NCBI RefSeq assembly: GCF_003344965.1
Contig: NZ_CP031194.1
Location: 2,728,001-2,792,000, forward strand
DNA length: 64,000 nt
Origin: Streptomyces paludis
GTDB taxonomy: Bacteria; Actinomycetota; Actinomycetes; Streptomycetales; Streptomycetaceae
Direction: 5' to 3'
Shown: in pieces, positions 18,621 to 29,531 of the stretch
Layout: each line of letters begins with the position of its first letter
Position numbering within the stretch: position 1 is the first letter of the stretch
The notes under the pieces: generated by a model
What the model was told of the DNA's origin: nothing
The model's input: only the letters and a program-made list of their open reading frames with translations
Databases searched by the model: none
Position numbers and translations under genes: made by a program

Positions 18621-18806
18621 CTACCAGGAACTCTTGGTCACGCCCGGCAGCTCGCCACGGTGGGCCATCTCACGAAGGCACACGCGGCACAGGCCGAACT
18701 TGCGGTAGACGGAGTGGGGCCGGCCGCAGCGCTGGCAGCGGGTGTAACCGCGCACACCGAACTTCGGCTTGCGGGCGGCCTTAGCGATCAGAGCCTTCTT
18801 CGCCAC
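18621..18806 (-). CDS. rpsN: 30S ribosomal protein S14, zinc-binding type
   Basis: A 61-residue short S14 with two CxxC pairs (RCQRCGR and GLCRVCLRE), the zinc-containing form (rpsZ). It begins 2 nt after rplE. Streptomycetes usually carry a longer zinc-free S14 elsewhere; none is in this window. Confidence 0.97.
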   Translation of the reverse strand: MAKKALIAKAARKPKFGVRGYTRCQRCGRPHSVYRKFGLCRVCLREMAHRGELPGVTKSSW

Positions 18807-18808
18807 GG

Positions 18809-19369
18809 TCAGTTCTCCTTGAACGGGAAGCCGAGGTGACGAAGGAGGGCACGACCCTCGTCGTCGTTGACCGCCGTGGTCACCACGGTGATGTCCATGC
18901 CCCGGACCCGGTCGATCTTGTCCTGGTCGATCTCGTGGAACATGACCTGCTCCGTGAGACCGAAGGTGTAGTTGCCACGGCCGTCGAACTGCTTCGGCGA
19001 CAGACCGCGGAAGTCACGGATACGCGGCAGCGCGAGCGACAGCGTACGGTCCAGGAACTCCCACATGCGGTCACCGCGGAGGGTGACGTGGCAGCCGATC
19101 GGCTGACCCTCGCGCAGCTTGAACTGCGCGATGGACTTGCGGGCCTTGGTGACGGACGGCTTCTGGCCGGTGATCGTGGTGAGGTCCTTGATGGCGCCCT
19201 CGATCAGCTTGGAGTCGCGGGCGGCGTCGCCCACACCCATGTTGACCACGATCTTGACGAGACCGGGGATCTGCATGACGTTCTCGTACGAGAACTCCTC
19301 ACGCAGCTTGCCGGCGATCTCCTCGCGGTAGCGCAGCTTCAGACGCGGCGCGGTAGTGGTCGCAGTCAT
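18809..19369 (-). CDS. rplE: 50S ribosomal protein L5
   Basis: 5S rRNA-binding protein of the central protuberance, 186 residues. Motifs [40 protein letters not shown] and [20 protein letters not shown] match the family. The ATG overlaps the rplX stop by one base. ATG 19369 gives [18 protein letters not shown], usual for streptomycetes. Confidence 0.98.
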   Translation of the reverse strand: MTATTTAPRLKLRYREEIAGKLREEFSYENVMQIPGLVKIVVNMGVGDAARDSKLIEGAIKDLTTITGQKPSVTKARKSIAQFKLREGQPIGCHVTLRGDRMWEFLDRTLSLALPRIRDFRGLSPKQFDGRGNYTFGLTEQVMFHEIDQDKIDRVRGMDITVVTTAVNDDEGRALLRHLGFPFKEN

Positions 19370-19692
19370 CAGATGTCCTCACCGGTCCGCTTGGCAACGC
19401 GGATCTTGTTGCCCTCGTCGTCAAAGCGGTAGCCGACGCGAGTGACGACCTTCTTGCCGTCCTTCTCCACGACCAGCTGAACATTGCTGACGTGAACGGG
19501 GGCCTCGGTGGTCACAATGCCGCCGGTCTGCGAACCGCGAGCCGTCTGACCGGCCTTGGTGTGCTTCTTGACCCGGTTGACACCCTCGACCAGAACACGG
19601 TCCTGCGTGGGGTAGGCCACGATGACCTTGCCCTGCTTGCCCTTGTCCTTGCCGGTGATGACCTGTACCAGGTCGCCCTTCTTGATCTTCAT
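19369..19692 (-). CDS. rplX: 50S ribosomal protein L24
   Basis: Assembly-initiating large-subunit protein, 107 residues. It has the KOW motif ([20 protein letters not shown]) and the [12 protein letters not shown] segment. It begins 2 nt after rplN and overlaps rplE by one base. Confidence 0.98.
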   Translation of the reverse strand: MKIKKGDLVQVITGKDKGKQGKVIVAYPTQDRVLVEGVNRVKKHTKAGQTARGSQTGGIVTTEAPVHVSNVQLVVEKDGKKVVTRVGYRFDDEGNKIRVAKRTGEDI

Positions 19693-19694
19693 GC

Positions 19695-20063
19695 TTACAG
19701 CACCTCCGGAGCGAGCGAGATGATCTTCATGAACTTCTTCTCGCGCAGCTCGCGGCCCACCGGGCCGAAGATGCGGGTGCCACGAGGGTCGCCGTCGTTC
19801 TTGAGAATGACGGCGGCGTTCTCGTCGAAGCGGATGTACGAGCCGTCCGGACGGCGGCGCTCCTTGACGGTGCGAACGATGACCGCCTTGACGACGTCAC
19901 CCTTCTTCACATTGCCGCCGGGGATCGCGTCCTTGACGGTGGCGACGATGACGTCGCCGATGCCCGCGTAGCGGCGACCCGAGCCACCGAGAACACGGAT
20001 GGTGAGAATTTCCTTCGCACCCGTGTTGTCGGCGACGCGCAGTCGCGACTCCTGCTGGATCAC
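19695..20063 (-). CDS. rplN: 50S ribosomal protein L14
   Basis: Subunit-interface protein, 122 residues ([60 protein letters not shown]). The GTG start has AGGAGA upstream. It opens the spc section: a 112-nt gap with a strong hairpin separates it from rpsQ, while neighbouring genes touch or overlap. Confidence 0.98.
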   Translation of the reverse strand: MIQQESRLRVADNTGAKEILTIRVLGGSGRRYAGIGDVIVATVKDAIPGGNVKKGDVVKAVIVRTVKERRRPDGSYIRFDENAAVILKNDGDPRGTRIFGPVGRELREKKFMKIISLAPEVL

Positions 20064-20091
20064 GTCTATCTCCTGATCGTCTGCCGGTTCC

Positions 20092-20120
20092 CCGGGGGCC
20101 GCTCGCTGAGCGGCCCCCGG
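20092..20120 (-). terminator. Hairpin at the S10 / spc boundary
   Basis: CCGGGGGCCGCTC (20092-20104) and GAGCGGCCCCCGG (20108-20120) form a perfect 13-bp GC stem with a 3-nt loop. It lies between rpsQ and rplN, exactly where the E. coli S10 and spc operons are divided. There is no U-tract, so partial termination or RNA processing is as likely as full termination. Confidence 0.7.
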
Positions 20121-20175
20121 AGCCTGGCGGAACTACCTCCGCGGGGAGACCCCCGGGGAGGAAATTACCGAACTA

Positions 20176-20460
20176 CTACTTGGCCTTCTCGAGGATCTCG
20201 ACGATGCGCCACCGCTTCGTGGCGGACTGCGGCCGGGTCTCCATCAGGAGGACGCGGTCGCCGATGCCGGCGGCGTTCTGCTCGTCGTGCGCCTTGAGCT
20301 TGTTCGTACGGCGGATGACCTTGCCGTACAGGGCGTGCTTCACGCGGTCCTCGACGGCGACGACGACGGTCTTGTCCATCTTGTCGCTGACGACGAGACC
20401 CTCACGGGTCTTGCGGTCTCCGCGGGAAACCTTGTTCTCGGTCACGTTGTTCTCAGTCAT
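20176..20460 (-). CDS. rpsQ: 30S ribosomal protein S17
   Basis: 16S rRNA-binding OB-fold protein, 94 residues, with [40 protein letters not shown] and [20 protein letters not shown]. The ATG overlaps the rpmC stop by one base. It is the last gene of the S10 section. Confidence 0.98.
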   Translation of the reverse strand: MTENNVTENKVSRGDRKTREGLVVSDKMDKTVVVAVEDRVKHALYGKVIRRTNKLKAHDEQNAAGIGDRVLLMETRPQSATKRWRIVEILEKAK

Positions 20461-20684
20461 CAGGCGCTCTCCACCGTCTCGATGCCCAGCTCGCGCTCAC
20501 GCATCAGGGTGTAGATCCGCGCGATGTCCTTACGGACGAGCTTCAGCCGCCCGTGGTTTTCGAGCTGACCGGTCGCCGCCTGGAAGCGGAGGTTGAACAG
20601 CTCTTCCTTGGCCTCGCGAAGCTTGGCGACAAGCTCCTCGTTGCCCAGCTCGCGCAGTTCGGACGCCTTGGTAACGGCCGCCAT
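20460..20684 (-). CDS. rpmC: 50S ribosomal protein L29
   Basis: Two-helix protein at the tunnel exit, part of the SRP/trigger factor docking site, 74 residues ([40 protein letters not shown]). The ATG at 20684 overlaps the rplP stop (TGATG) and is preferred to a GTG one codon earlier. Confidence 0.97.
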   Translation of the reverse strand: MAAVTKASELRELGNEELVAKLREAKEELFNLRFQAATGQLENHGRLKLVRKDIARIYTLMRERELGIETVESA

Positions 20685-21103
20685 CACGACTCACCTGCCT
20701 CGCGCCGAACGATCCGGCACTTCATCGGAAGCTTGTGAGCAGCGCGGGTAAGCGCCTCACGCGCAATCTTCTCGTTCGGGTAGGACAGCTCGAACATCAC
20801 CCGACCGGGCTTGACGTTCGCGATCCACCACTCGGGGGAACCCTTACCGGAACCCATGCGGGTCTCGGCGGGCTTCTTGGTGAGCGGACGGTCCGGGTAG
20901 ATGTTGATCCAGACCTTGCCGCCACGCTTGATGTGACGGGTCATCGCGATACGAGCGGCCTCGATCTGACGGTTCGTCACGTACGCGGGGGTCAGCGCCT
21001 GGATACCGTATTCGCCGAACGCAACCTGCGTGCCACCCTTGGACATACCGCTGCGCTTCGGGTGGTGCTGCTTGCGGTGCTTGACCCTACGGGGGATCAG
21101 CAT
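20684..21103 (-). CDS. rplP: 50S ribosomal protein L16
   Basis: Protein that helps organise the A-site side of the peptidyl-transferase centre, 139 residues. The family start [20 protein letters not shown] and the [19 protein letters not shown] signature are present. It lies 5 nt after rpsC and overlaps rpmC. Confidence 0.98.
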   Translation of the reverse strand: MLIPRRVKHRKQHHPKRSGMSKGGTQVAFGEYGIQALTPAYVTNRQIEAARIAMTRHIKRGGKVWINIYPDRPLTKKPAETRMGSGKGSPEWWIANVKPGRVMFELSYPNEKIAREALTRAAHKLPMKCRIVRREAGES

Positions 21104-21108
21104 TTCGG

Positions 21109-21954
21109 TCAGGCCTCCGTTCCGCCGGTAGAAGAGGACGTCGCCTCAGCGGCCGGAGCGGTGGTGGCCTCGGCCTTGGGGGCCTCGGCTCCCGTGCCCT
21201 GCGGCTTGCGACCGCGTCCGCCACGCTCGCCACCGCGGCCACCGCGGCCGGCGGGACGGTCGTTGCCGCCACCACGGGCCGGACGGTTGCCGGCGCGGGC
21301 CGCGGCGTTCTCGGCGCGCACCTCGGCGATGTTCTTGACGTCGCCCTTGTAGATCCAGACCTTCACACCGATACGGCCGAAGGTCGTCTTGGCCTCGAAG
21401 AAGCCGTAGTCGACGTTCGCACGGAGCGTGTGCAGGGGCACGCGGCCCTCGCGGTAGAACTCCGAGCGGGACATCTCGGCGCCGCCGAGACGGCCACCGC
21501 ACTGGATCTTGATGCCCTTGGCGCCCGCCTTCATCGTCGACTGCATGCTCTTGCGCATGGCGCGACGGAAGGAGACACGCGAGGAGAGCTGCTCGGCGAC
21601 GGCCTGGGCCACCAGCTGAGCGTCCACCTCGGGGTTCTTGACCTCAAGGATGTTGAGCTGGACCTGCTTGCCGGTCAGCTTCTCCAGCTCGCCGCGGATA
21701 CGGTCGGCCTCGGCGCCGCGGCGGCCGATGACGATGCCCGGACGCGCGGTGTGGATGTCCACGCGGACTCGGTCACGGGTGCGCTCGATCTCGACCTTCG
21801 AGATGCCGGCCCGCTCCATGCCCTTCGTCATCATGCGACGAATGGCAACGTCTTCCTTGACGTAGTCCTTGTACAGCTTGTCGGCATACCAGCGGGACTT
21901 GAAGTCCGTGGTGATACCGAGCCGGAACCCATGCGGGTTAACCTTCTGGCCCAT
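21109..21954 (-). CDS. rpsC: 30S ribosomal protein S3
   Basis: mRNA-entry protein with helicase function. The 281 residues hold the KH domain ([20 protein letters not shown]) and the C-terminal S3 domain ([10 protein letters not shown]). Residues after about 215 form a long Arg/Gly-rich then Ala/Thr-rich tail ([19 protein letters not shown]), longer than in E. coli (233 residues) but usual in streptomycetes. It overlaps the rplV stop by one base. Confidence 0.98.
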   Translation of the reverse strand: MGQKVNPHGFRLGITTDFKSRWYADKLYKDYVKEDVAIRRMMTKGMERAGISKVEIERTRDRVRVDIHTARPGIVIGRRGAEADRIRGELEKLTGKQVQLNILEVKNPEVDAQLVAQAVAEQLSSRVSFRRAMRKSMQSTMKAGAKGIKIQCGGRLGGAEMSRSEFYREGRVPLHTLRANVDYGFFEAKTTFGRIGVKVWIYKGDVKNIAEVRAENAAARAGNRPARGGGNDRPAGRGGRGGERGGRGRKPQGTGAEAPKAEATTAPAAEATSSSTGGTEA

Positions 21955-22301
21955 TACCGGGTTCCTTCCTTGCTGCTGACGACCACGGTGATGTGGCTGG
22001 TCCGCTTACGGATCCGGTAGGCCCGGCCCTGGGCGCGCGGCCGGAACCGCTTCAGGGTCGGACCCTCGTCCACGTACGCCTCGCTGATGACCAGCGAAGA
22101 GGCGTCGGTGTGGTCGTAGTTGTGAGCGGCATTGGCAATGGCGCTGTCGAGCACCTTGCCTACCGTCACGCTCGCGGCCTGCGGGGCGAAGCGCAGGACC
22201 GCCTGAGCCTCCGTGGCATCCATGCCACGGATGAGGTCCACCACTCGGCGGGCCTTCATGGGCGTGACGCGGATGTACCGCGCCTGGGCCCTGGCTTCCA
22301 T
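21954..22301 (-). CDS. rplV: 50S ribosomal protein L22
   Basis: Protein whose beta-hairpin lines the exit tunnel, 115 residues. ATG 22301 ([20 protein letters not shown]) has AAGGGA upstream and matches homologues, whereas an in-frame ATG at 22325 would add eight unusual residues. The hairpin segment ends with [16 protein letters not shown]. Confidence 0.97.
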   Translation of the reverse strand: MEARAQARYIRVTPMKARRVVDLIRGMDATEAQAVLRFAPQAASVTVGKVLDSAIANAAHNYDHTDASSLVISEAYVDEGPTLKRFRPRAQGRAYRIRKRTSHITVVVSSKEGTR

Positions 22302-22341
22302 GGTTGTCCCTTCGGTGTAAGTCATAGTCAGTCACCCCGCG

Positions 22342-22623
22342 TTAGCGGCGCTTCGACTTCCGGTCGTCCTTGACGTGGCCGCGGAAGGTGCGAGTCGGCG
22401 AGAACTCGCCGAGCTTGTGGCCGACCATCGACTCGGTGACGAACACCGGGACGTGGATCTTGCCGTTGTGCACCGCGATCGTGTGGCCGAGCATGGCCGG
22501 GACGATCATCGAGCGACGGGACCAGGTCTTGATGACGTTCTTGGTGCCTGCTTCGTTCTGGACATCCACCTTCTTGATGAGGTGTCCGTCGACGAAGGGC
22601 CCCTTCTTGAGACTGCGCGGCAT
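22342..22623 (-). CDS. rpsS: 30S ribosomal protein S19
   Basis: Small-subunit head protein forming bridges to the 50S, 93 residues. [40 protein letters not shown] and [20 protein letters not shown] are diagnostic. It follows rplB by 12 nt. Confidence 0.98.
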   Translation of the reverse strand: MPRSLKKGPFVDGHLIKKVDVQNEAGTKNVIKTWSRRSMIVPAMLGHTIAVHNGKIHVPVFVTESMVGHKLGEFSPTRTFRGHVKDDRKSKRR

Positions 22624-22635
22624 CTAAACCCGCTC

Positions 22636-23472
22636 CTAGCGCTTCTTGTTCGTCTTGCGGCGGCGGACGATGTACTTGCTGCTTGCCTTCTTCGGCGAGC
22701 GAGTACGACCCTCCTTCTGACCCCACGGGCTGACCGGGTGGCGACCACCGGAGGTCTTGCCCTCACCACCACCGTGCGGGTGGTCGACCGGGTTCATCGC
22801 GACACCGCGGACGGTCGGGCGAACGCCCTTCCAGCGCATACGGCCGGCCTTGCCCCAGTTGATGTTCGACTGCTCGGCGTTGCCGACCTCGCCGATGGTG
22901 GCGCGGCAGCGCACGTCGACCATCCGGACTTCACCGGAGGGCATACGAAGGGTGGCCATGGAGCCCTCCTTCGCCAGCAGCTGCACCGAAGCGCCCGCGG
23001 AGCGGGAGATCTTCGCGCCGCCGCCGGGACGCATCTCGATGGCGTGGATGGTCGTACCCACCGGGATGTTGCGCAGCGGCAGGTTGTTGCCCGGCTTGAT
23101 GTCGGCGCCGGGGCCGTTCTCAACCCGGTCGCCCTGGCTCAGCTTGGCCGGGGCGATGATGTAGCGCTTCTCGCCGTCTGCGTAGTGCAGCAGCGCGATG
23201 CGGGCGGTGCGGTTGGGGTCGTACTCGATGTGCGCGACCTTGGCCGGCACGCCGTCCTTGTCGTGACGACGGAAGTCGATCACCCGGTAGGCGCGCTTGT
23301 GGCCACCACCCTGGTGACGAACGGTCACACGACCGGCGTTGTTACGGCCGCCCTTGCTGTGCAGCGGGCGGACCAGCGACTTCTCCGGCGTGGACCGCGT
23401 GATCTCGACAAAGTCGGCGACGCTGGAGCCACGACGGCCCGGGGTCGTCGGCTTGTACTTGCGGATACCCAT
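22636..23472 (-). CDS. rplB: 50S ribosomal protein L2
   Basis: Essential peptidyl-transferase-centre protein, 278 residues. Both the OB-fold/SH3 parts and the C-terminal signature with the functional histidine ([20 protein letters not shown]) are intact. It is preceded by a 50-nt gap after rplW. Confidence 0.98.
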   Translation of the reverse strand: MGIRKYKPTTPGRRGSSVADFVEITRSTPEKSLVRPLHSKGGRNNAGRVTVRHQGGGHKRAYRVIDFRRHDKDGVPAKVAHIEYDPNRTARIALLHYADGEKRYIIAPAKLSQGDRVENGPGADIKPGNNLPLRNIPVGTTIHAIEMRPGGGAKISRSAGASVQLLAKEGSMATLRMPSGEVRMVDVRCRATIGEVGNAEQSNINWGKAGRMRWKGVRPTVRGVAMNPVDHPHGGGEGKTSGGRHPVSPWGQKEGRTRSPKKASSKYIVRRRKTNKKR

Positions 23473-23522
23473 TGTCTCTCAGTCCTCGGAAATATTCCGG
23501 ATCCTGGACGTCTCGACCTCCG

Positions 23523-23840
23523 TCAGGAGGTCGGTCCGCCGAAGATGTCGATACGGTCGCCCGCGGCAAGGGTGACGATGGCGCGCTTGGTGTTGGCGCG
23601 CTTACCGAAACCGGTGCGGGTGCGCTTGCGCTTGCCCTGACGGTTGATCGTGTTGACCCCGGCGACCTTGACCGAGAAGACCGCTTCCACGGCCTGCTTG
23701 ATCTGGGTCTTGTTGGCGTGGGGCGCCACGATGAACGTGTACTTGTTCTCGTCGAGCAGCGCGTAGCTCTTCTCGGAGACCACGGGCTTCACGAGAATGT
23801 CGCGCGGGTCCTCGAAGGTCTTGCTGGTGATCTCGGCCAT
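23523..23840 (-). CDS. rplW: 50S ribosomal protein L23
   Basis: Tunnel-exit protein that docks trigger factor and SRP, 105 residues ([40 protein letters not shown]). The start overlaps the rplD stop by one base. Confidence 0.98.
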   Translation of the reverse strand: MAEITSKTFEDPRDILVKPVVSEKSYALLDENKYTFIVAPHANKTQIKQAVEAVFSVKVAGVNTINRQGKRKRTRTGFGKRANTKRAIVTLAAGDRIDIFGGPTS

Positions 23841-24493
23841 CAGGCTTCGGTCCCTTCGGAGTCATCGGCCTTGGAAGGGCCAGACACGAAGGACTCGAAA
23901 GCGGCCTGGGTGAAGACCACGTCGTCGGAGACGATCACGTCGTACGTGTTCAGCTGGCCCGGCGCCAGGATGTGCACCTGGGGCAGGTTGCGGGCGGAGA
24001 GCCACGCGGCCTCGTCGGAGCGCTCGGCGATCAGGAGCACGTTCTTGCGCTCGGAGATCTTGCCCAGCAGCGTCCTCGCGGCCTTGGTGGAGACCGCTCC
24101 GTCCACCACGCCGGAGACGACGTGGATACGGGAGTGACGGGCCCGGTCGGTGAGGGCACCGCGCAGGGCGGCGGCCTTCATCTTCTTCGGGGTCCGCTGC
24201 GAGTAGTCACGCGGCTGCGGGCCGTGGACGACGCCACCGCCGACGAACTGCGGAGCGCGGGTCGAGCCCTGACGGGCGCGGCCGGTGCCCTTCTGGCGGT
24301 ACGGCTTCTTGCCACCGCCGCGGACTTCGCCACGGGTCTTGGTCTTGTGCGTGCCCTGGCGGGCAGCGGCCAGCTGGGCGACAACGACCTGGTGGATCAG
24401 CGGAATGCTGACCTTGGCGTCGAAGATCTCCGAAGGGAGTTCGACGGTCCCGGCCTTGTCGCCTGCCGGCGAAAGGATGTCAACGGTGCTCAT
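23840..24493 (-). CDS. rplD: 50S ribosomal protein L4
   Basis: Exit-tunnel protein, 217 residues, with the extended loop carrying [18 protein letters not shown]. In E. coli L4 represses the S10 operon through the mRNA leader and Rho/NusA; whether the rpsJ leader here responds to L4 is untested. It follows rplC by 8 nt. Confidence 0.98.
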   Translation of the reverse strand: MSTVDILSPAGDKAGTVELPSEIFDAKVSIPLIHQVVVAQLAAARQGTHKTKTRGEVRGGGKKPYRQKGTGRARQGSTRAPQFVGGGVVHGPQPRDYSQRTPKKMKAAALRGALTDRARHSRIHVVSGVVDGAVSTKAARTLLGKISERKNVLLIAERSDEAAWLSARNLPQVHILAPGQLNTYDVIVSDDVVFTQAAFESFVSGPSKADDSEGTEA

Positions 24494-24501
24494 CAGTTAC
24501 C

Positions 24502-25146
24502 TCAGGCCCCCTTGGCCGCGGTACGGACCAGGACGAGGCCGCCGTTCGGACCAGGAACCGCACCCTTGATCAGGATGAGGCCCTTCTCCGCGTCAACGGC
24601 ATGAACGGTCAGGTTCTGGGTGGTGACCCGCTCGTTGCCCATACGGCCGGCCATCCGCATGCCCTTGAACACGCGGCCCGGGGTGGCGCAGCCACCGATG
24701 GAGCCAGGCGAGCGGTGCTTGCGCTGGGTGCCGTGACCGGCGCCGAGGCCCTTGAAGTTGTGACGCTTCATGACACCGGCGAAGCCCTTGCCCTTGCTCT
24801 TGCCCGTGACATCAACCTTGATGCCGGACTCGAACACGGCGGCGGTGATCTCCTGGCCGAGCGTGTACTCGCTCGCGTCGGAGGTCCGCAGCTCCACCAG
24901 GTGGCGGCGGGGGGTCACGTCGGCCTTGGCGAAGTGGCCCTTGAGGGGCTTGTTCACCTTGCGCGGGTCGATCTCGCCGAAGGCGATCTGGACCGACTCG
25001 TAGCCGTCGCTGTCATTCGTACGGACCTGGGTAACAACGCAGGGCCCGGCCTTGACCACGGTCACCGGGACGACACGGTTGTTCTCGTCCCAGACCTGGG
25101 TCATGCCGAGCTTCTCGCCCAGGACACCCTTGATCTGCTTTGCCAT
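24502..25146 (-). CDS. rplC: 50S ribosomal protein L3
   Basis: Early-assembly protein with a finger reaching the peptidyl-transferase centre, 214 residues. [20 protein letters not shown] at the start and the finger motif [20 protein letters not shown] are conserved. It is 14 nt downstream of rpsJ. Confidence 0.98.
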   Translation of the reverse strand: MAKQIKGVLGEKLGMTQVWDENNRVVPVTVVKAGPCVVTQVRTNDSDGYESVQIAFGEIDPRKVNKPLKGHFAKADVTPRRHLVELRTSDASEYTLGQEITAAVFESGIKVDVTGKSKGKGFAGVMKRHNFKGLGAGHGTQRKHRSPGSIGGCATPGRVFKGMRMAGRMGNERVTTQNLTVHAVDAEKGLILIKGAVPGPNGGLVLVRTAAKGA

Positions 25147-25160
25147 CTCTTCCGCGCCTC

Positions 25161-25469
25161 TCAGAGCTTGATCTCGATGTCAACGCCGGCCGGAAGGTCC
25201 AGGCGCATCAGCGAGTCAACGGTCTTGGGCGTCGGGTCGAGGATGTCGATCAGGCGCTTGTGCGTGCGCATCTCGAAGTGCTCGCGCGAGTCCTTGTACT
25301 TGTGCGGCGACTTGATGACGCAGTACACGTTCTTCTCAGTGGGCAGCGGCACCGGGCCCGCGACCGACGCACCAGTACGCGTCACCGTCTCGACGATCTT
25401 CTTCGCCGAGGAATCGATGACCTCGTGGTCGTAGGCCTTGAGCCGGATGCGGATCTTCTGTCCCGCCAT
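25161..25469 (-). CDS. rpsJ: 30S ribosomal protein S10
   Basis: Small-subunit protein that also serves as NusE in transcription antitermination. The 102-residue product ([20 protein letters not shown] ... [20 protein letters not shown]) has the standard length from ATG 25469. First gene of the long S10-spc-alpha run; its leader carries an element shared with rpsL. Confidence 0.98.
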   Translation of the reverse strand: MAGQKIRIRLKAYDHEVIDSSAKKIVETVTRTGASVAGPVPLPTEKNVYCVIKSPHKYKDSREHFEMRTHKRLIDILDPTPKTVDSLMRLDLPAGVDIEIKL

Positions 25470-25527
25470 GGCTGCTTCGTAGTCCTGTCTCTCGTAACGC
25501 TCTGGGACCCGGTGATTCCGGGCTCTT

Positions 25528-25557
25528 CTCCGACCCACGCGGTCGGGCGTGTCGCAT
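25528..25557 (-). promoter_or_regulatory. Conserved leader/promoter element of the S10 operon (shared with rpsL)
   Basis: These 30 bp match 52395-52424, upstream of rpsL, at 28 positions. The element contains CCGACC-GCGTG-GGTCGG on the minus strand, a 6-bp hairpin, preceded by CGACAC. A -10-like AGGAT lies next to it, so it probably spans the transcription start. It ends 59 nt before the rpsJ ATG. Confidence 0.7.
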
Positions 25558-26120
25558 CCTCGCCAATGAAAATTTCCCTGAGGATTTCCCCTGCGAGGAG
25601 CGGCCCGAGTCCGCCGGCCGGAGCAGAACCGCGACCGCCTGAGCGATCACTCTCCGCCACCGGGAGCCTGGTCGGCACCCCACTGACACTTCCCGAAAGA
25701 TTCCCGTACGTCCGCCCCAGCGCTGCCCCGTAAGGCAGTTGGGACGACGAGTACTGTGGGACTCGCTTCCGGTCCTCCCGGCGGGAGGCGCGCAGCATTG
25801 GCACTCAACCGAGCAACCTGAACAGTGTGCCATAGGGCCACTTGCCCTGGCCAATCGGGCCAGAAAGCGTACCCCACGCCCCGAACGGCCAACCCACCCC
25901 CACACGCGACGCACGCGAAGCGTCACGGACCGGCTTCACTCCGTGTCCTCCGCTCCGGGCCGACAGGCGCGCGACACGCACCAGGGTGGCGGAAAGGCGC
26001 TCTGGGAAAGCGCTGCCGCGCCACGCATCATGAGTCCGCACCACCCCCACACCCCCACCCGTTGGCACGGATGACTGGCGCCACTCCCGAACACATCCAC
26101 CTGTTCGAAGGGGTCAACCG
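25558..26120 (-). other. Non-coding region upstream of rpsJ
   Basis: About 560 bp with no convincing gene on either strand. It should hold the upstream part of the S10 promoter(s) on the minus strand and the promoter of the secreted protein gene on the plus strand. A GC palindrome CCTCCCG-G-CGGGAGG lies at 25774-25788. No clear -35/-10 pair was found. Confidence 0.5.
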
Positions 26121-26573
26121 ATGTCCCGTACATCCCTCGCGTCCCGCGTGTCCCGCGCGTCCCGGATCCCCACGGCCGTCCTGGCCGGCGCCTCGACGGC
26201 CCTGGCCCTGGGCACGCTGGGCGCCTCCGTGACCTCGGCCAGCGCCGCCCCGGACACCACGGCCAGGATCCAGGTCGCGGGCCAGGCGACGTGGTTCAAC
26301 ACCGGCCTGGGCGCCTGTGGTTGGTACAACAACAACAGCGAGCTGGTGGTGGCCATCTCCCCCGCCCTCTACGGCACGTACCCCAACCCCAACAACTCCC
26401 CCGCCTGCGGACGCCGCATGGCGGTCAGCGGCCCCTGGGGCTCCGTAACGGTCACCGTCGTAGACCGTTGCGCCGGCTGCGCCACCAACGACATCGACCT
26501 CAGCCCCACGGCCTTCTCCCGCATCGGCGACCTCAACGCGGGCCGCATCAACGTCAACTGGAACTGGGTCTGA
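26121..26573 (+). CDS. Secreted double-psi beta-barrel (RlpA/expansin-like) protein
   Basis: A 150-residue protein with a Sec signal peptide (basic start, then an Ala/Leu-rich stretch to about residue 42, SASAAPD). The mature part is a DPBB domain: GQATWFNTGLGACGWYNNNS, NNSPACGRRMAV, VTVVDRCAGCATNDIDLSPT and FSRIGDLNAGRINVNW. Cysteines are placed for disulfides and the VVDRC...DLS pattern is that of barwin/expansin-like folds. These proteins often bind or loosen cell-wall polymers; the substrate here is unknown. GAAGGGG lies upstream of the ATG. Confidence 0.85.
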   Translation: MSRTSLASRVSRASRIPTAVLAGASTALALGTLGASVTSASAAPDTTARIQVAGQATWFNTGLGACGWYNNNSELVVAISPALYGTYPNPNNSPACGRRMAVSGPWGSVTVTVVDRCAGCATNDIDLSPTAFSRIGDLNAGRINVNWNWV

Positions 26574-26590
26574 CGCGGCCCGACGCGATA

Positions 26591-26624
26591 CGGGCGGCCT
26601 CCGGCCGGGGCCGGAGGCCGCCCG
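26591..26624. terminator. Bidirectional hairpin terminator
   Basis: A perfect 15-bp stem (26591-26605 with 26610-26624) around a CGGG loop lies between the convergent DPBB and aldo/keto reductase genes. U-tracts are absent on both sides. Confidence 0.75.
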
Positions 26625-26663
26625 TGGGGCCGGCCCGTACAACTGGTGAACCGTGTCCGGCGG

Positions 26664-27759
<1,096 letters not shown>

Positions 27760-27777
27760 TAAAGGAGCGCCGACGCG

Positions 27778-28755
27778 ATGACGCAGGAGCCCGCACGCGC
27801 CCCGCTGGACCAGCGAGCCCCTCAGGACCAGCGAGCCCATCGAGCCCAGCGCGACCAGCTGGACCGGCTCGGCGCCGCCGTCGACCGGCACCGCCTGGGC
27901 CTGAGCACGGACACCGCCATCCCCCGGCTCACCGTCATCTCGGTCGAGGAGCCCATCGAGCCCGATGACCAGCTGTACGAGCCGATGATCTGCTTCATCT
28001 CCGACGGCGCGAAGCGCACCACCTCGGGAGATCTCCGCTCGGCCGCCGGCACCGGCGAGATGCTCCTGAACACCATCGACCTGCCCGTCGCCGTGGAGCT
28101 GGCGAAGGTGCCCTACCGCGCCGCCGTGATGCGGCTGGACGGCCAGACCGTCACCGATCTGCTCATCGAACTGGACATCCGCCCGGACGGTACGGGCCCG
28201 GCCACCGCATCGGCCGTGGCCGGACTGACCGCCGCGCCGATGACACCGGAACTCCTCGACGCGGTCACGCGCTGGGTCGAACTCCTCGACACCCCCGAGG
28301 ACATCCCCGCCCTAGCCCCCCGTATCGAGAGCGAGATCCTCTACCGGCTGCTGCGCAGCGCGCTCGGCCCCAGCCTGCGCCAGTGGTCGCCGGGCGACTC
28401 GGCCACCAACCGGGTGCGCCAGGTGGCCCGTTGGATCTGCGAGCGCTACACCGAGCCGCTCAGCATCGACGCGATCGCCGCCGTGGCGCACATGAGCCCG
28501 GCGAGCCTGCACCGCCACTTCAAGGCGACGACCGGCATGAGCCCGCTCAGGTACCAGAAACACCTGCGCCTCCAGGCCGCCCGCCGCCGCCTGCTCGCGG
28601 GCGACGCCACGGCGGCGCAGGTCGCGCAGGCGGTCGGCTATGTGAGCGCGACGCAGTTCAACCGCGAGTACCGCAGCGCCTACGGCCTCCCACCCGGCCA
28701 GGACGCGGCCCGCCTCCGCGCCCGCCTGACGGACACCCCGACGGGCCCGACATAG
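27778..28755 (+). CDS. AraC-family transcriptional regulator
   Basis: A 325-residue regulator with an N-terminal AraC_N-type sensor (residues about 45-200) and a C-terminal double HTH (RWICERYTEPLSIDAIAAVA, MSPASLHRHFKATTGMSPLR, QVAQAVGYVSATQFNREYRS). The first 35 residues are Gln/Arg/Asp-rich with repeats of DQRA, possibly a non-conserved extension; later in-frame starts cannot be excluded. ATG 27778 has AAAGGAG upstream. Similar regulators flank aldo/keto reductase or dehydrogenase genes and activate them on aldehyde or oxidative stress; that role is inferred from position. Confidence 0.9.
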   Translation: MTQEPARAPLDQRAPQDQRAHRAQRDQLDRLGAAVDRHRLGLSTDTAIPRLTVISVEEPIEPDDQLYEPMICFISDGAKRTTSGDLRSAAGTGEMLLNTIDLPVAVELAKVPYRAAVMRLDGQTVTDLLIELDIRPDGTGPATASAVAGLTAAPMTPELLDAVTRWVELLDTPEDIPALAPRIESEILYRLLRSALGPSLRQWSPGDSATNRVRQVARWICERYTEPLSIDAIAAVAHMSPASLHRHFKATTGMSPLRYQKHLRLQAARRRLLAGDATAAQVAQAVGYVSATQFNREYRSAYGLPPGQDAARLRARLTDTPTGPT

Positions 28756-28893
28756 CCGCGGGCCAACCGCATCGGCCCATACGGGTGCTTTACGGCCTCG
28801 TACGGACCGATCCGCGCCGCGAAGGGGCAGAGAGGCACCGCACGGTGCCCCCGCCCGGGCACCGGCACCGCCCGCGAGAAGGAGCCCCGCCAC

Positions 28894-29412
28894 ATGCCCG
28901 CGAACCACCGCGCCACCCGAGCATGGACGACCACCACGGCCGCAGCGGCGGCAGGCGCCCTGGCCGCCACCGCCCTGCTCGCCCTCCCCTCCCCCGCCCA
29001 CGCGGCAGCCCCCACCTGGTACTGCGGCGATTCGAGCTGGAGCTACCCGGACCCCGCCACCGAGGTACGCACCCTGCTCTGCCTGGGCGACACCCTCGGC
29101 CAGCTCACCCCGTCACTCACCTCCGAGTGCAAGTACAACGGCACCTGGGGCTGGAACAGCACCCAGTGCGACGCCAAGGACCTGCGCTTCCGCCTCACCA
29201 ACCCGAGCGGCACGGTCTACAACGGCACCATGCCCGACGGCACCGGCTACTACTGGGACATCTACGGCACCCCCGAGGTCCCCTGCGCCGTCGGCGACTG
29301 GACGTACGAACAGTCCTCCACCCACCGCAAATGGGGCGACAGCTGGAGCCCCGCCGGCCCCTGGGGCGACACCTCCTCCACCCGCACCATCAACGTAAGC
29401 GCGTGCGGCTGA
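28894..29412 (+). CDS. Small secreted protein, unknown function
   Basis: A 172-residue protein with a signal peptide (TTTTAAAAAGALAATALLAL, cleavage likely after AHAA near residue 39). The mature part is rich in Trp, Tyr and Cys (WYCGDSSWSYPDP, CKYNGTWGWNSTQCDAKDLR, VPCAVGDWTYEQ), suggesting a disulfide-stabilised beta fold. I do not recognise the family. The 13-bp sequence covering its last codons and stop is repeated in tandem at 29401-29426. Confidence 0.75.
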   Translation: MPANHRATRAWTTTTAAAAAGALAATALLALPSPAHAAAPTWYCGDSSWSYPDPATEVRTLLCLGDTLGQLTPSLTSECKYNGTWGWNSTQCDAKDLRFRLTNPSGTVYNGTMPDGTGYYWDIYGTPEVPCAVGDWTYEQSSTHRKWGDSWSPAGPWGDTSSTRTINVSACG

Positions 29413-29531
29413 CGCGTGCGGCTGACGCCCACTGCGCCTGCCCCCACCGGTGACCGCTTCTCCGTGACGACTCCCCCACGGCGGCGACGGCTGACACCGT
29501 CCCGCCGGTGGAGGCACTGGAGAGAGGCCGG

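Noticed and set aside
25739..26074. Overlapping frames in the rpsJ upstream region
   Set aside because: No good ribosome binding site, no domains and no frame preference, so treated as non-coding.
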